Source: Campylobacter concisus
Lineage (GTDB): Bacteria; Campylobacterota; Campylobacteria; Campylobacterales; Campylobacteraceae
NCBI GenBank assembly: GCA_002092835.1
Contig: LVWL01000017.1
Span: 52,366-116,365 of the forward strand
DNA length: 64,000 nucleotides
Direction: 5' to 3'
The position numbers and the translations under genes were made by a program. Below, piece by piece: positions 9,600-18,590 of the stretch. The notes beneath the pieces are model-generated. The model saw only the letters and a program-made list of their open reading frames with translations, was not told the origin of the DNA and did not search any database. Every line of letters begins with the position of its first letter. Positions within the stretch are counted from its first letter, which is position 1.

Positions 9600-10409
9600 A
9601 TGTCAAAAGACAAAAAATACCAAAAAAGCGAGAAACTTGGCTACGAGGAAGAGCTTAGACTGCTTCAAATTGAACTTTTAAAATTTCAAAATTACGTAAA
9701 AGAAAAAGGCCTTAGAGTACTTATGTTAATGGAAGGGCGCGACGCAGCCGGTAAAGGCGGAACGATAAAACGCTTAACCGAGCATCTAAATCCAAGAGGT
9801 TGCCGTATAGTAGCGCTTGCTAAGCCAAGTGATGTCGAAAAAACGCAGTGGTATTTTCAAAGATATGTGACTCATCTACCAAGTGCTGGAGAGATCGTGA
9901 TCTTTGATAGAAGTTGGTACAATAGAGCTGGCGTTGAGCCAGTGATGGGCTTTTGCACGCAAGAAGAGCATAAAGAATTTTTACGTGAAGTGCCAAAATT
10001 TGAAGAGATGATCATAAACTCCGGCATAATTTTCTTTAAAATTTATCTTTCAATCACAAAAGATGAGCAGAAAAAACGCTTCAAAGAGAGACAAAATGAT
10101 CCGCTAAAGCAGTTTAAAATTTCACCCGTTGATCAAAAAGCGCAAGAACTTTGGGATCAATACTCTATCGCTAAATATTCTATGCTTCTTGCCTCTCACA
10201 ATAGCATTTCACCATGGGTCATCGTCTCAAGCGATAACAAAAAAGAAGCTAGGCTAAATGTCTTTAAATTTATCCTAAGTCACGTTGAATATCCAAAAAA
10301 GATAAATGACTACTTGGAATTTGACAAAAACGTCGTGAGAGACGGAAGCGAAGAGATAAAACGCATAGAAGAAGGGCTAAATAAAGATAAGTTAAAGAGT
10401 ATCGATTAG
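9600..10409 (+). CDS. ppk2: Polyphosphate kinase 2
   Basis: A 269-residue PPK2-family enzyme that transfers phosphate between polyphosphate and nucleoside diphosphates, usually favouring GTP or ATP formation from polyphosphate. It carries the Walker A loop GRDAAGKGGT (residues 46-55), the lid segment NPRGCRIVALAKPS and the Walker B region IVIFDRSWYNRAGVEPVMGF. Length matches single-domain PPK2 class I proteins. ATG 9600 follows AAAGGAGCAAAG. Polyphosphate metabolism in Campylobacter is linked to stress survival and virulence (established for ppk1/ppk2 mutants). Confidence 0.95.
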   Translation: MSKDKKYQKSEKLGYEEELRLLQIELLKFQNYVKEKGLRVLMLMEGRDAAGKGGTIKRLTEHLNPRGCRIVALAKPSDVEKTQWYFQRYVTHLPSAGEIVIFDRSWYNRAGVEPVMGFCTQEEHKEFLREVPKFEEMIINSGIIFFKIYLSITKDEQKKRFKERQNDPLKQFKISPVDQKAQELWDQYSIAKYSMLLASHNSISPWVIVSSDNKKEARLNVFKFILSHVEYPKKINDYLEFDKNVVRDGSEEIKRIEEGLNKDKLKSID

Positions 10410-10460
10410 AGAATTTTTAACTTCTAGCTGGCGATTTGCTTAGATTTGCTAGCTAAATTT

Positions 10461-10892
10461 TTAAGCCCACCACATTACTTTTGTCAAAACGACCATTATT
10501 AGGCAAAGCACTAGAGCTATTAAATGTGAAAATTTACCAAATGGATCAGGCTTTTTTAAAAGAACGACATTAAAAACAGATACAAAAGTTACAAGGCACA
10601 TTACGAGTAAAACAAAAATTTTTACAAGCAGTAGCTTTTGAAAGTTGCTTTGCCACCAGCCAAGCTCGCCTCCAAAATAGTCTTTTGCCATATAAGCGCC
10701 ACTTATTAAAAGCAATAAAAATGCCGTGCCAAAAACCTTTGCACTACCTTTTGTATAGGCTTTTTTAACTATTTCAAGGGTTTTAGCATCAACCGTTTTT
10801 TTAGCAAATGGATATATGCAAACATCGAAAAATACGTATCCTATAAATACAATGGCACAGATTAAATGAGTAATCAAAAAAAATAAATACAT
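10461..10892 (-). CDS. Small integral membrane protein, CopD-like family
   Basis: A 143-residue protein with four predicted membrane helices, near residues 4-27, 48-66, 84-108 and 122-140. The first helix starts FFLITHLICAIVFIGYVFFD, with a histidine inside the membrane, and the last ends TKVMWWA. The pattern resembles the CopD or cytochrome-b561-like membrane proteins found singly in epsilonproteobacteria. No clear metal-binding loop is visible, so copper transport is only a family-level guess. It stands alone between ppk2 and dnaK. Confidence 0.55.
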   Translation of the reverse strand: MYLFFLITHLICAIVFIGYVFFDVCIYPFAKKTVDAKTLEIVKKAYTKGSAKVFGTAFLLLLISGAYMAKDYFGGELGWWQSNFQKLLLVKIFVLLVMCLVTFVSVFNVVLLKKPDPFGKFSHLIALVLCLIMVVLTKVMWWA

Positions 10893-10986
10893 TTTTCGCC
10901 TTTTTGCTTGGCATTATATAAATTTTAACTATTTAAACTGCTTATTTTGAATCAATTTTAAGAATTTATGAAGATAAATTTACAAA

Positions 10987-11010
10987 AGAGCAAGGCAAGT
11001 GCCCTGCTCT
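10987..11010 (-). terminator. Rho-independent terminator of hrcA-grpE-dnaK
   Basis: The hairpin arms AGAGCA and TGCTCT (10987-10992, 11005-11010) extend inward through one A/C mismatch into GGCA/TGCC. On the minus strand the stem is followed by TTTTGTAAATTT. It lies just behind the dnaK stop. Confidence 0.75.
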
Positions 11011-11017
11011 AGGAGTT

Positions 11018-12892
11018 TTACTCGACTTCAGCGTCTATAACGTCGTCGTCTTTTTTATTATTTCCGCCGTTTGCTCCAGCGTTTTCATCCTTTTTATACA
11101 TAGCTTCTGCTAGTTTGTGGCTAGCTTTGCTTAGGGCTTCTACTTTAGCATCGATTTGCTCTTTTGAAGAATTTTCATCTTTTAAGACCTCTTTTAGATC
11201 GTTTAGTGCAGCTTCGATGTTACTTCTATCTTCAGCTGGGACTTTCTCGCCAAGCTCACTCATGCTCTTTTCGGTTTGATGAACTAGTGCGTCAGCTTGG
11301 TTTCTAGCTTCAACTGCGTCTTTGCGTTTTTTGTCCTCTTCTTTATGAAGCTCAGCATCTTTTACCATGTTGTTTATCTCTTCTTCGCTTAAGCCGCTTG
11401 ATCCAGAGATGGTGATATTTTGGGCTTTACCAGTTGCTTTATCTTTTGCTGAAACGGTTAAAATTCCGTTTGCGTCAATGTCAAACTCAACTTCTATTTG
11501 AGGAACACCTCTTGGAGCTGCTGGAATGCCTTCGAGGTTGAAATTTCCAAGTGATTTATTATCCCTTGCAAACTCACGCTCGCCTTGTAAAACCATGATG
11601 GTAACGGCACTTTGATTATCTTCAGCAGTCGAGAAGACTTGACTTTTCTTAGTTGGTATAGTTGTACCTTTTTCGATGATCTTGGTCATCACACCACCAA
11701 GTGTTTCGATACCAAGGCTAAGTGGAGTAACGTCAAGAAGTAGTACATCCTTAACGTCACCTTTTATAACCGCACCTTGTATAGCAGCACCGATAGCTAC
11801 GACCTCATCTGGATTAACACTCTTATTTAGCTCTTTGCCAAAAGCTTTTTTAACCTCTTCTTGAACAAGTGGCACACGAGTTGAACCACCAACCATTACG
11901 ACCTCTTTGATGTCGCTTTTATTTAAACCAGCGTCTTTTGTTACCTCGTTTATCTTAGTGATAGTCTCGCCTACAAGTGAGTCGATCATACCTTCAAATT
12001 TAGCGCGAGTTAGCTTTTTGACAAGGTGTTTTGGACCAGTCGCGTCAGCTGTGATAAATGGTAAATTTATCTCAGTCTCTTGAGCTGAGCTTAGCTCTTT
12101 TTTAGCATTTTCGGCTGCTTCTTTTAAGCGTTGAAGCGCCATGATATCGCCTTTTAGATCGATACCATTTTCGTTTTTAAACTCGCTTACTAGCCAGTCG
12201 ATTATCTTGTTATCAAAGTCATCGCCGCCCAAGAATGCGTTACCGCCGGTTGCCAAAACTTCGACGATATTATCACCAGTCTCTAGCACTGTAACGTCAA
12301 ATGTACCACCACCTAGGTCGTAAACTAAAATTTTCTCAGCCTCTTTTTTATCAAGACCATAAGCAAGTGCTGCAGCTGTTGGCTCGTTGATGATGCGAAG
12401 TACGTTTAGTCCTGCGATCGTTCCAGCCTCTTTTGTAGCCTTTCTTTGGCTATCGTTAAAGTAAGCTGGCACAGTGATAACCGCGTCTGTCACGCTCTCA
12501 CCAAGATATGCTTCAGCGTCTTCTTTTAGTTTGATAAGAATTTTTGCTGAAATTTCTTGCGGAGTATAGACCTTACCAGCGATCTCAACCGCGCAAGCGC
12601 CGTTTCTATCTACAACGTGATATGGCAAGCGAGCCTTTGCCTCTTCAGCATTTTTTTCATTGCTCATCAAACCCATGATACGTTTGATAGAATATATCGT
12701 TTTTTCAGGGTTTGTAACTGCTTGACGTTTTGCAACGTCACCTACTAGAATTTCACCCTTGTCTGTGAAAGCAACAACTGATGGAGTTGTATTTTTACCC
12801 TCTTTGTTTGGGATAACTTTGCTCTCGCCACGCTCAAAAACACTCACACAAGAGTTTGTTGTACCTAAGTCTATACCTATAACTTTTGACAT
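11018..12892 (-). CDS. dnaK: Molecular chaperone DnaK
   Basis: A 624-residue Hsp70. The N-terminal ATPase begins [13 protein letters not shown] and contains [13 protein letters not shown] and [10 protein letters not shown]. The substrate domain (about 385-500) includes [14 protein letters not shown] and GERE..NKSLG. The lid region ends in a Gly/Asn-rich tail followed by DDVIDAEVE, close to the conserved EEVD-like acidic terminus of bacterial DnaK. It is the last gene of the HrcA-regulated operon, 35 bases after grpE. It works with GrpE and DnaJ; dnaJ is not in the window. Confidence 0.98.
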   Translation of the reverse strand: MSKVIGIDLGTTNSCVSVFERGESKVIPNKEGKNTTPSVVAFTDKGEILVGDVAKRQAVTNPEKTIYSIKRIMGLMSNEKNAEEAKARLPYHVVDRNGACAVEIAGKVYTPQEISAKILIKLKEDAEAYLGESVTDAVITVPAYFNDSQRKATKEAGTIAGLNVLRIINEPTAAALAYGLDKKEAEKILVYDLGGGTFDVTVLETGDNIVEVLATGGNAFLGGDDFDNKIIDWLVSEFKNENGIDLKGDIMALQRLKEAAENAKKELSSAQETEINLPFITADATGPKHLVKKLTRAKFEGMIDSLVGETITKINEVTKDAGLNKSDIKEVVMVGGSTRVPLVQEEVKKAFGKELNKSVNPDEVVAIGAAIQGAVIKGDVKDVLLLDVTPLSLGIETLGGVMTKIIEKGTTIPTKKSQVFSTAEDNQSAVTIMVLQGEREFARDNKSLGNFNLEGIPAAPRGVPQIEVEFDIDANGILTVSAKDKATGKAQNITISGSSGLSEEEINNMVKDAELHKEEDKKRKDAVEARNQADALVHQTEKSMSELGEKVPAEDRSNIEAALNDLKEVLKDENSSKEQIDAKVEALSKASHKLAEAMYKKDENAGANGGNNKKDDDVIDAEVE

Positions 12893-12927
12893 ATTTTTCC
12901 TTTTTATTAGATTTTATTTTTATAAAT

Positions 12928-13470
12928 TTAGTTTGCCACGCTGACCATAGCTGGGCGCAAAACCCTACCATTTATCATATAGCCTTTTTGCAAAGCTTGC
13001 ACGATTTGACCACTCTGCTTCTCTTCGCTATCGACCCTTAAAACAGCATTATGCACGCTTGGATCAAACTCAGTATCAGTTGGTATCTCACTTACGCCAT
13101 GCTTTTCAAAGCATTTTTTAAACTGATTTATAGTTATCAAAATACCCTCTTTGATCTTTTTAGCAAATTCATCATCCTCTGGATCAAAATTTGCAGCGAT
13201 CTCAAGAGCATCGATGGCTGGTAACAAATCCCTAGCAAATTTCTCATTTGCATAGTTTGCAACATCCGTTTTCTCTTTTTCATAACGCTTTTTGATATTT
13301 TCAAACTCAGCATTTGCTCTATAATATTTATCAGTTATCTCCCCGAGCTCTTTTTCAAGTTTTTCAACCTTTGAAATATCGCCAAGTGCGTCCAAATTTA
13401 CACTATCATTAGCTAGTTCTTGCACAGGCTCAACCTCAGGTAGGTTTTGCTCTTTTACCTCTTCGCTCAC
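12928..13470 (-). CDS. grpE: Nucleotide exchange factor GrpE
   Basis: A 180-residue homodimeric exchange factor for DnaK. The N-terminal acidic region is followed by a long coiled coil (ELGEITDKYYRANAEFENIKKR) and the C-terminal beta domain with VLRVDSEEKQSGQIVQALQKGY. The start is GTG 13470, preceded by AAAGGAGG and overlapping the hrcA stop by four bases (GTGA). Length is typical. Confidence 0.96.
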   Translation of the reverse strand: MSEEVKEQNLPEVEPVQELANDSVNLDALGDISKVEKLEKELGEITDKYYRANAEFENIKKRYEKEKTDVANYANEKFARDLLPAIDALEIAANFDPEDDEFAKKIKEGILITINQFKKCFEKHGVSEIPTDTEFDPSVHNAVLRVDSEEKQSGQIVQALQKGYMINGRVLRPAMVSVAN

Positions 13471-14261
13471 GCAGCCTCCTTTATTAGATTTATAAATTTC
13501 ACATAGTCAGTATAAATACTGCCAGCACAGATCATCTGTGCTTCGTTGCCAAGATAGTTTGTACTAAATTTAAGTCCCATAAAATTTTCATCAAACATAG
13601 GAGAAAATGTAAGTTTTTCATCCATTTGTAAGCTAAAACTTGGGTCAAAAACCATCTTAAAGCGTCTATCCTTAAACATATCAAAGGCTAAAATTTCATT
13701 TTCTTGGAAGTAAATTTTAGTCCTTTTAAGCTCTCTTATTTTGCTTTTTAGTTCGCTTAAACCAACTTGAGAGCAGATAAGCTCAAGCTTGTTTAAACTA
13801 ACTCCAGCAAGATTACTTAAAAATTTATACATTCTAGCATCAAATTTAATAACGATCTCATCTTCACCAAAATTTAAGATCATATATCTATTATTTAAAT
13901 TTAAAATTTCTAGCAATTCATTATCGATTGTGCCAAAAATCATACAATAAAGCTCAAATTCATCACATAACTTTTTCAATCCTTCGGCATCATTTATCTC
14001 TAAATTTATATCACTTATAGCAAAAATTTCACTCCAATATCTTCTCATCGCAGCGATTGTTGGTATCCGACCGCCACTAATGTGAAGCTTTGTGATCTCA
14101 CCTTCATCTGAAAGTTTTTTAAAATAAACGCGTATCGTAGAAGCCGGAATAGCCGCGCTCATACGAGAGCCAAGCTCATTTGAACCAATAGGCATATTAT
14201 CCTGCAAATAAGCCTCAATGATAGAATTTAGTATCAAATCACGTTTATTTGTTTTACTCAT
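13467..14261 (-). CDS. hrcA: Heat-inducible transcription repressor HrcA
   Basis: A 264-residue repressor of class I heat-shock genes. The N-terminal winged helix (MSKTNKRDLILNSIIEAYL, then ELGSRMSAAIPASTIR) binds the CIRCE operator. The rest is the dimerisation and inserted-dimerising domain, weakly conserved as usual in epsilonproteobacteria. I chose ATG 14261; a GTG nine bases upstream falls inside the operator arm and is less likely. It leads the hrcA-grpE-dnaK operon and probably represses its own promoter through the CIRCE-like site directly in front of the start. Confidence 0.9.
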   Translation of the reverse strand: MSKTNKRDLILNSIIEAYLQDNMPIGSNELGSRMSAAIPASTIRVYFKKLSDEGEITKLHISGGRIPTIAAMRRYWSEIFAISDINLEINDAEGLKKLCDEFELYCMIFGTIDNELLEILNLNNRYMILNFGEDEIVIKFDARMYKFLSNLAGVSLNKLELICSQVGLSELKSKIRELKRTKIYFQENEILAFDMFKDRRFKMVFDPSFSLQMDEKLTFSPMFDENFMGLKFSTNYLGNEAQMICAGSIYTDYVKFINLIKEAA

Positions 14262-14263
14262 TT

Positions 14264-14290
14264 TTAGCACTCTTTCTTTTTAATTGCTAA
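14264..14290 (-). promoter_or_regulatory. CIRCE-like HrcA operator
   Basis: On the plus strand the sequence reads TTAGCACTC-N9-AATTGCTAA. The consensus is TTAGCACTC-N9-GAGTGCTAA, so one arm is perfect, the other matches seven of nine, and the spacer is exact. It lies two bases upstream of the hrcA ATG, so bound HrcA would also cover the translation start region. Confidence 0.85.
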
Positions 14291-14596
14291 GCGGATTATA
14301 CAACTTTAGTTTGTCAATGTCAAGTATTTAAGTTAAAATAATTTATTTATGTATCTTTAGTCTGTATAACTAAGCTTATTTAATATTAATTGTATAAGCC
14401 TTTCCGAAAATAAAATTACAAAAAATAATTAAACAAACTTAAAAGTCTTTTATATTACCTCTATGTTCTAATATTTTTATACGTTTTTACGTATTAATAT
14501 AATATTTTATAGTATAATATATAATATATTTTAATTTATTTATACGTATTACTATTATTTATATATTATTTTATGTATATTTAATAAAATAATCCG
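14291..14596. other. Extremely AT-rich intergenic region between hrcA and the XRE gene
   Basis: There is no convincing gene here. It consists mostly of A/T runs with repeated TATACG and ACGTATTA words (14478-14483, 14489-14496, 14544-14551) leading to the promoter of the XRE gene. The hrcA promoter should lie at its left end on the minus strand, but I cannot pick its -10 with confidence. Confidence 0.5.
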
Positions 14597-14602
14597 TATA
14601 AT
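14597..14602 (+). promoter_or_regulatory. TATAAT -10 box of the XRE gene, possible leaderless mRNA
   Basis: A consensus TATAAT ends only six bases before the ATG at 14609. No Shine-Dalgarno sequence lies between them, so transcription would begin at or next to the start codon. Confidence 0.55.
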
Positions 14603-14608
14603 ACTTTA

Positions 14609-14854
14609 ATGATTGAAACAAGTGATATATTTAATTTGCTTCACAATGCAGTTGAGGCGAAAAATATCGGTAAGAAAATTTCACAAGCAAAAATGGCAGA
14701 AGAGCTTGGTGTACCAATGAGAACATACCAGGACTGGAGACTTGGAAACTCAAAGCCGCAAGCTGCTGCTGCAGTTTGCAAACTTCTTTGTGAGCTTGAC
14801 GACGATGAAATATTATTTGTTATCAATAAGATGAGAAAGTTGTTAGGAAAATAG
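14609..14854 (+). CDS. Small XRE-type helix-turn-helix protein
   Basis: An 81-residue protein of which nearly half is a helix-turn-helix (about residues 24-52: SQAKMAEELGVPMRTYQDW, then RLGNSKP). The pattern Q-x-x-M-A-x-x-L-G-V-x-x-x-T-Y-x-x-W matches the Cro/CI/XRE family. The C-terminal part is a short acidic then basic helix, probably for dimerisation. It probably binds DNA as a dimer and may autoregulate. It has no ribosome-binding site, and a TATAAT lies right in front. It is followed directly by a 57-codon gene. It lies at a junction between two conserved blocks (hrcA operon and kdsB), which suggests an accessory insert. The target is unknown. Confidence 0.7.
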   Translation: MIETSDIFNLLHNAVEAKNIGKKISQAKMAEELGVPMRTYQDWRLGNSKPQAAAAVCKLLCELDDDEILFVINKMRKLLGK

Positions 14855-15028
14855 ATGGAAAATTTGACACAAAAAGAGAGAATCGACCTTGAGAGCGTGT
14901 TCGCAGCTATCTGCACTAAAAAAGAGCCTAAATTTTTAGGTTTCTATAAAGACTTTTACTCGAGTACAATTTTAAAATTTTACGTAGTTAAAGACAGAAT
15001 TAAAAAAATAAAAATCAAGAAAAATTAG
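14855..15028 (+). CDS. 57-residue basic hypothetical protein downstream of the XRE regulator
   Basis: ATG 14855 abuts the stop of the XRE gene with no gap, and the reading frame is open for 57 codons to TAG at 15026-15028. The protein starts MENLTQKERIDLESVFAAI, has an aromatic middle (FLGFYKDFYSSTILKFYVV) and ends in a very basic tail (KDRIKKIKIKKN). No membrane helix or known motif is visible. The GGAAAATAG in front could serve as a weak ribosome site, so expression is probably coupled to the regulator. The pairing resembles regulator plus small effector arrangements, but no function can be assigned. Confidence 0.5.
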   Translation: MENLTQKERIDLESVFAAICTKKEPKFLGFYKDFYSSTILKFYVVKDRIKKIKIKKN

Positions 15029-15134
15029 TTTTATATTATTTGAGTAGAAAAATATTTTTTTGCTGCATTTAAAGATTAATAATTTAGATAAATTCTCCTT
15101 AAATATTGACTTTATTTAAAGAGAATTTGCCGAC

Positions 15135-15848
15135 TTATTTCTTACCAAATTTAGCTAACGCTCTTTGGTAGTCCTCTTCACTATCGATGCCGATACTTTG
15201 GCTCTCAACCTCTAGCATTGCTATCTTTTTACCATTTTCTAGGGCGCGTAGCTGCTCAAGCTTTTCGGTATTTTCAAGGCTTGAAACAGCAAGAGTGCAA
15301 AACTCTTTTAGGCTCTTTACGCTGTATCCGTAAATGCCAAGGTGAGCCTTATAACTTTTACACTCGCTTCTGTTAAATGGTATCCTTGATCTTGAAAAGT
15401 AAAGCGCATAGCCTTCAAAATCAGTCACTACCTTGACTAAATTTTTATCATCCGCAAACTCATCGTCCATCTTTTTATAGCAAGAAAACATAAAGGCTTT
15501 CCCTTTGTTTTGCTCGCAAAATGCCCTAAATTTAGCGATATTTTCAGGCTCAATAAATGGCTCATCAGCCTGAACATTTATGATGATCTCGTTCTCATTT
15601 AACCCCAAAATTTGCGCTGCTTCGTTTATCCTGTCAGTGCCACTTTGATGATCTTTGCTAGTTAGTACAGCTTTTATGCCGTGAGCCTTGGCGATCTCTA
15701 ACACTCTTGGCTCATCCACAGCAACCGCCACATTATCCACACCACTTACTCTAAGAGCCGTAGCCACAAACATCGGCACGCCGTTTATCTCTTTTAAAAT
15801 TTTATTACTAAACCTTGTTGAAGCAAGGCGAGCTGGGATGATTATCAT
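15135..15848 (-). CDS. kdsB: 3-deoxy-manno-octulosonate cytidylyltransferase
   Basis: A 237-residue enzyme that activates Kdo with CTP to CMP-Kdo for lipopolysaccharide core synthesis. It starts MIIIPARLASTRF, the nucleotide-binding motif of the family. It also has QVQADEP-type metal ligands (IINVQADEPFI) and an RSRIPF active-site segment. ATG 15848 overlaps the thrC stop by four bases; an upstream in-frame start would lie inside thrC. With lpxK nearby it gives the operon a lipopolysaccharide theme. The order nadE-lpxK-thrC-kdsB matches C. jejuni as I recall it. Confidence 0.95.
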   Translation of the reverse strand: MIIIPARLASTRFSNKILKEINGVPMFVATALRVSGVDNVAVAVDEPRVLEIAKAHGIKAVLTSKDHQSGTDRINEAAQILGLNENEIIINVQADEPFIEPENIAKFRAFCEQNKGKAFMFSCYKKMDDEFADDKNLVKVVTDFEGYALYFSRSRIPFNRSECKSYKAHLGIYGYSVKSLKEFCTLAVSSLENTEKLEQLRALENGKKIAMLEVESQSIGIDSEEDYQRALAKFGKK

Positions 15849-17308
15849 CGCTCGATCCATTCTAGGACGCACTTTTCGATCTCGTCCTCTTTTATGATGT
15901 TTTTGTGTAAAATTTTCGCGCTAAATAGCGAATTTATCGAGCTTGGCACGCTATCATTTAAGATTTTAGCGGTCTTTGCCAGCGCATCTTTTTCATCTTT
16001 TGTATCTTTGATCTGGCACGCTTTGATCATGCTTGGCGTAAATTTCACCCAGTGTGCGGTCGATGTGATGACGTTTATGCGGCTAGCATCTACCATTTTA
16101 AAGCAAGTAGCCGTATGCGGATCGATTGCGTAGCCACCCTTTGCGAGCTTTGCGATGCAGCTTTCGCACTCCATATCGTCGCACCAGCTAGCCTCAAAGT
16201 CCTCTTTTAACGCTTCAAACTCCTGCTTGCTAAGCTTATAAAATTTATTTTTTGCTAGGCTTTGCATGAGCTCATTTGTTCTAACGCTGCCAAATTTATC
16301 AAACAGCAAACGCTCAACGTTTGAGCTGATCAATATATCCATCGCCGGACTTATCGTCTTAACCAGCTTTTTATCCCTAAGGTCGTAAACGCCGGTGGTA
16401 AAAAACTGCGTCAAGATGTTATTTGCGTTTGAAACGATCTTGATCTTGCCGATCTTTGCGCCCATTTTTTTAGCGTAATATGCCCCAAGTGCGTTGCCAA
16501 AATTTCCACTTGGCACGATGATGTCAAAGCTCTCGTTTGCCTTAAGCGCCTTTTGCTTTAGTAAATTTGCGTAGGCGTAGGCGTGATAGATGATCTGAAA
16601 GAGAATTCTGCCAAAATTTACCGAGTTTGCCGCACTTAGCTTAAGGCGCTTTTTCTTAAGCTCGGCCTTAAATTTATCATTTGCAAGCAGCGTTTTTAGC
16701 GCTCTTTGGGCGTCGTCAAAGTCGCCTTTTATGCCAAAAACCTTTAAATTTTCACCCTGCATGGTCTGCATCTGAAGCTTTTGCACCTCGCTCGTGCCGC
16801 CGTCTGGATAGAGGCAGACGACCTTGATATTCTCATCATTTGCAAAGGTTTGAAGTGTCGCAGGACCCGTGTCGCCGCTAGTTGCGCACATGATAAGGTA
16901 TCTTTCGCCTCTTTCCTTTGCTAGCTGGCTAAGTAGTGAGCCAAAAGGCTGAAGCGCCATATCCTTAAATGCCCTTGTTGGGCCGTGATAGAGCTCATTT
17001 ACGTATAAATTTTTATCTATTTTTTTAAAAATGACTGGGTGCTTTGGATCATCAAAGCTTGCATATCTCTTGAGCGCTTTTTTGAAAAACGCCTCAGATA
17101 CATCAAATTTAAATAGCGAAATGATGTGAAGTGCGAGCTTCTCGTAGCTTAATTTTGAGAGCTCTTGCCACTTTACCTTTGTGATCTTTGGTAGCTTCTT
17201 TGGCGCGTAAAGTCCGCCGTGAGCGGAGCTTGGGCTAAGCATGGCTGTGCTTAAATTTACATTTTTTACCTTTTCATCTTTTACGCTTCTAGTTGGTGTT
17301 AGTCTCAT
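15845..17308 (-). CDS. thrC: Threonine synthase
   Basis: A 487-residue PLP enzyme converting O-phosphohomoserine to threonine. The opening MRLTPTRSV with SAMLSPSSAHGGLYAPK-type sequence, the PLP lysine in YHGPTRAFKDMALQPF and the phosphate segment SGDTGPA are all present, as is VPSGNFGNALGAYYAKKMG. The length fits the yeast-like long form. I chose ATG 17308, which overlaps the cutA stop by four bases (ATGA); a longer in-frame extension into cutA is unlikely. Confidence 0.95.
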   Translation of the reverse strand: MRLTPTRSVKDEKVKNVNLSTAMLSPSSAHGGLYAPKKLPKITKVKWQELSKLSYEKLALHIISLFKFDVSEAFFKKALKRYASFDDPKHPVIFKKIDKNLYVNELYHGPTRAFKDMALQPFGSLLSQLAKERGERYLIMCATSGDTGPATLQTFANDENIKVVCLYPDGGTSEVQKLQMQTMQGENLKVFGIKGDFDDAQRALKTLLANDKFKAELKKKRLKLSAANSVNFGRILFQIIYHAYAYANLLKQKALKANESFDIIVPSGNFGNALGAYYAKKMGAKIGKIKIVSNANNILTQFFTTGVYDLRDKKLVKTISPAMDILISSNVERLLFDKFGSVRTNELMQSLAKNKFYKLSKQEFEALKEDFEASWCDDMECESCIAKLAKGGYAIDPHTATCFKMVDASRINVITSTAHWVKFTPSMIKACQIKDTKDEKDALAKTAKILNDSVPSSINSLFSAKILHKNIIKEDEIEKCVLEWIER

Positions 17309-17619
17309 TTTTTGCCTTTTTTGGTTGATTTTTTTATCCATTTTTCATATTTTTTAAAAACCTCTTTTGGCTTAAGCGCCAAAATTTCTGGAGTTTCGTA
17401 GCTGTGGTGCTTTCTTATAAATTTAGCTACTTTTTTAAATTTCGCGTCCGTTTTTATGAGTAAAATTTGCTCTTTTTCATCACAAAGCTTCTCTTGCCAA
17501 AGATAAATGCTCTTTGCACTAAAGCTACTCACGCAAGCTACAAGTCCCTTTTTCACGAGCTTTTTGCTTAGATTTTTTGCCTCTTTTTTCTTTGCGACTG
17601 AGGTGATTAAAATTCTCAT
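17305..17619 (-). CDS. cutA: Divalent-cation tolerance protein CutA
   Basis: A 104-residue member of the CutA1 trimeric family, named for copper tolerance but of uncertain cellular role. Matching features are ITSVAKKKEAKNLSKKLVKKGLVACV, IYLWQEKLCDEKEQILLIKT and HHSYETPEILALK, the usual strand and metal-site signatures. The C-terminus is extended and lysine-rich. It is translationally coupled to thrC. Confidence 0.9.
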   Translation of the reverse strand: MRILITSVAKKKEAKNLSKKLVKKGLVACVSSFSAKSIYLWQEKLCDEKEQILLIKTDAKFKKVAKFIRKHHSYETPEILALKPKEVFKKYEKWIKKSTKKGKK

Positions 17620-17669
17620 TTTGATCTAAATTTTCCTTTTAAAAAGTGGCTCATTATAACAAAATGGGC

Positions 17670-18590
17670 TTAAATTTGCTGCGCTAAAACCTTTTTAAAC
17701 TCCTCACTTAGCATAACTTCAAGTGTGATAAGCGATACTCTCAGCCCAAAATCCTTTACCTTTACATAGTCCTTTTGTGTCATCAAAAGCGAGGTCGCGC
17801 CGTAGGTTTGTAAAATTTCACTTAGCTCTTCTTTTGAAAAGTCGTAGTGATCAGGGAAAAAGACCTGCCCCACGCACTTGCTAAAAAATGGCTCAAGGCG
17901 GGCTGGATTTGCTATGGCGGTAACTAGCACCATTTTTTCGCTTTTGTTTAAAATTTCGCTCTTTCTAAAGTGAGTTTGCCCTTCAATCGCTACAAAATCA
18001 GCAAATTTATAAAAGCTAAATGGATATCTATAAGCCCCGCTTGGTAAGCAAAATTTTAGTCTTGGCTCTGGGTTTGGACGCACCAAGATGTCAAATTTGG
18101 CTATGTCGAATTTAGAAAATCCGTCATCCAGTAAGATATACTTTGCGCCTTGCTCTTTGGCATATTTTATAGCTACTTTCCTATCTTCGCTTACTATTAC
18201 ATTTGCGTTTTTAAGGCTTGTAGCGTATATCATCGCTTCATCGCCACTTGCTGCTACGTCAAGTAAAATTTCGCCATTTCGAGCAACAACTTGCATGCCT
18301 TTGCTTTTTCTTTTATAGCCTCTAAGAACGATAAAAGCGCCCTCGTAATTTTTAGCAATTGCCACGCAAAGTGGAGTCTTTCCACTTCCTCCAAGTGTCA
18401 AATTTCCCACGCTTATTATCTTTATGCCAAAGTCTATTTTTCTAGCAGTAAATTTCTTAAGCACAACAATAAGAAAATAGATAAAACTTAGTGGCAAAAG
18501 TAAAAATGCTAGTAGAATTTGAAAGAAATTTGGGCGAAAGAAGTAGTCATTCGCCCAAGCATGCAAGAAAATATTTAATTTCTTAAACAC
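17670..18590 (-). CDS. lpxK: Tetraacyldisaccharide 4'-kinase LpxK
   Basis: A 306-residue membrane-associated kinase that phosphorylates lipid A disaccharide at the 4' position. It has an N-terminal amphipathic or membrane helix (about 22-45) and the Walker A loop [15 protein letters not shown]. The [19 protein letters not shown] segment holds the catalytic aspartate region, with QDGF replaced by LDDGF. The start is GTG 18590, overlapping the stop of the upstream DegT-family gene by eight bases. Confidence 0.93.
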   Translation of the reverse strand: MFKKLNIFLHAWANDYFFRPNFFQILLAFLLLPLSFIYFLIVVLKKFTARKIDFGIKIISVGNLTLGGSGKTPLCVAIAKNYEGAFIVLRGYKRKSKGMQVVARNGEILLDVAASGDEAMIYATSLKNANVIVSEDRKVAIKYAKEQGAKYILLDDGFSKFDIAKFDILVRPNPEPRLKFCLPSGAYRYPFSFYKFADFVAIEGQTHFRKSEILNKSEKMVLVTAIANPARLEPFFSKCVGQVFFPDHYDFSKEELSEILQTYGATSLLMTQKDYVKVKDFGLRVSLITLEVMLSEEFKKVLAQQI

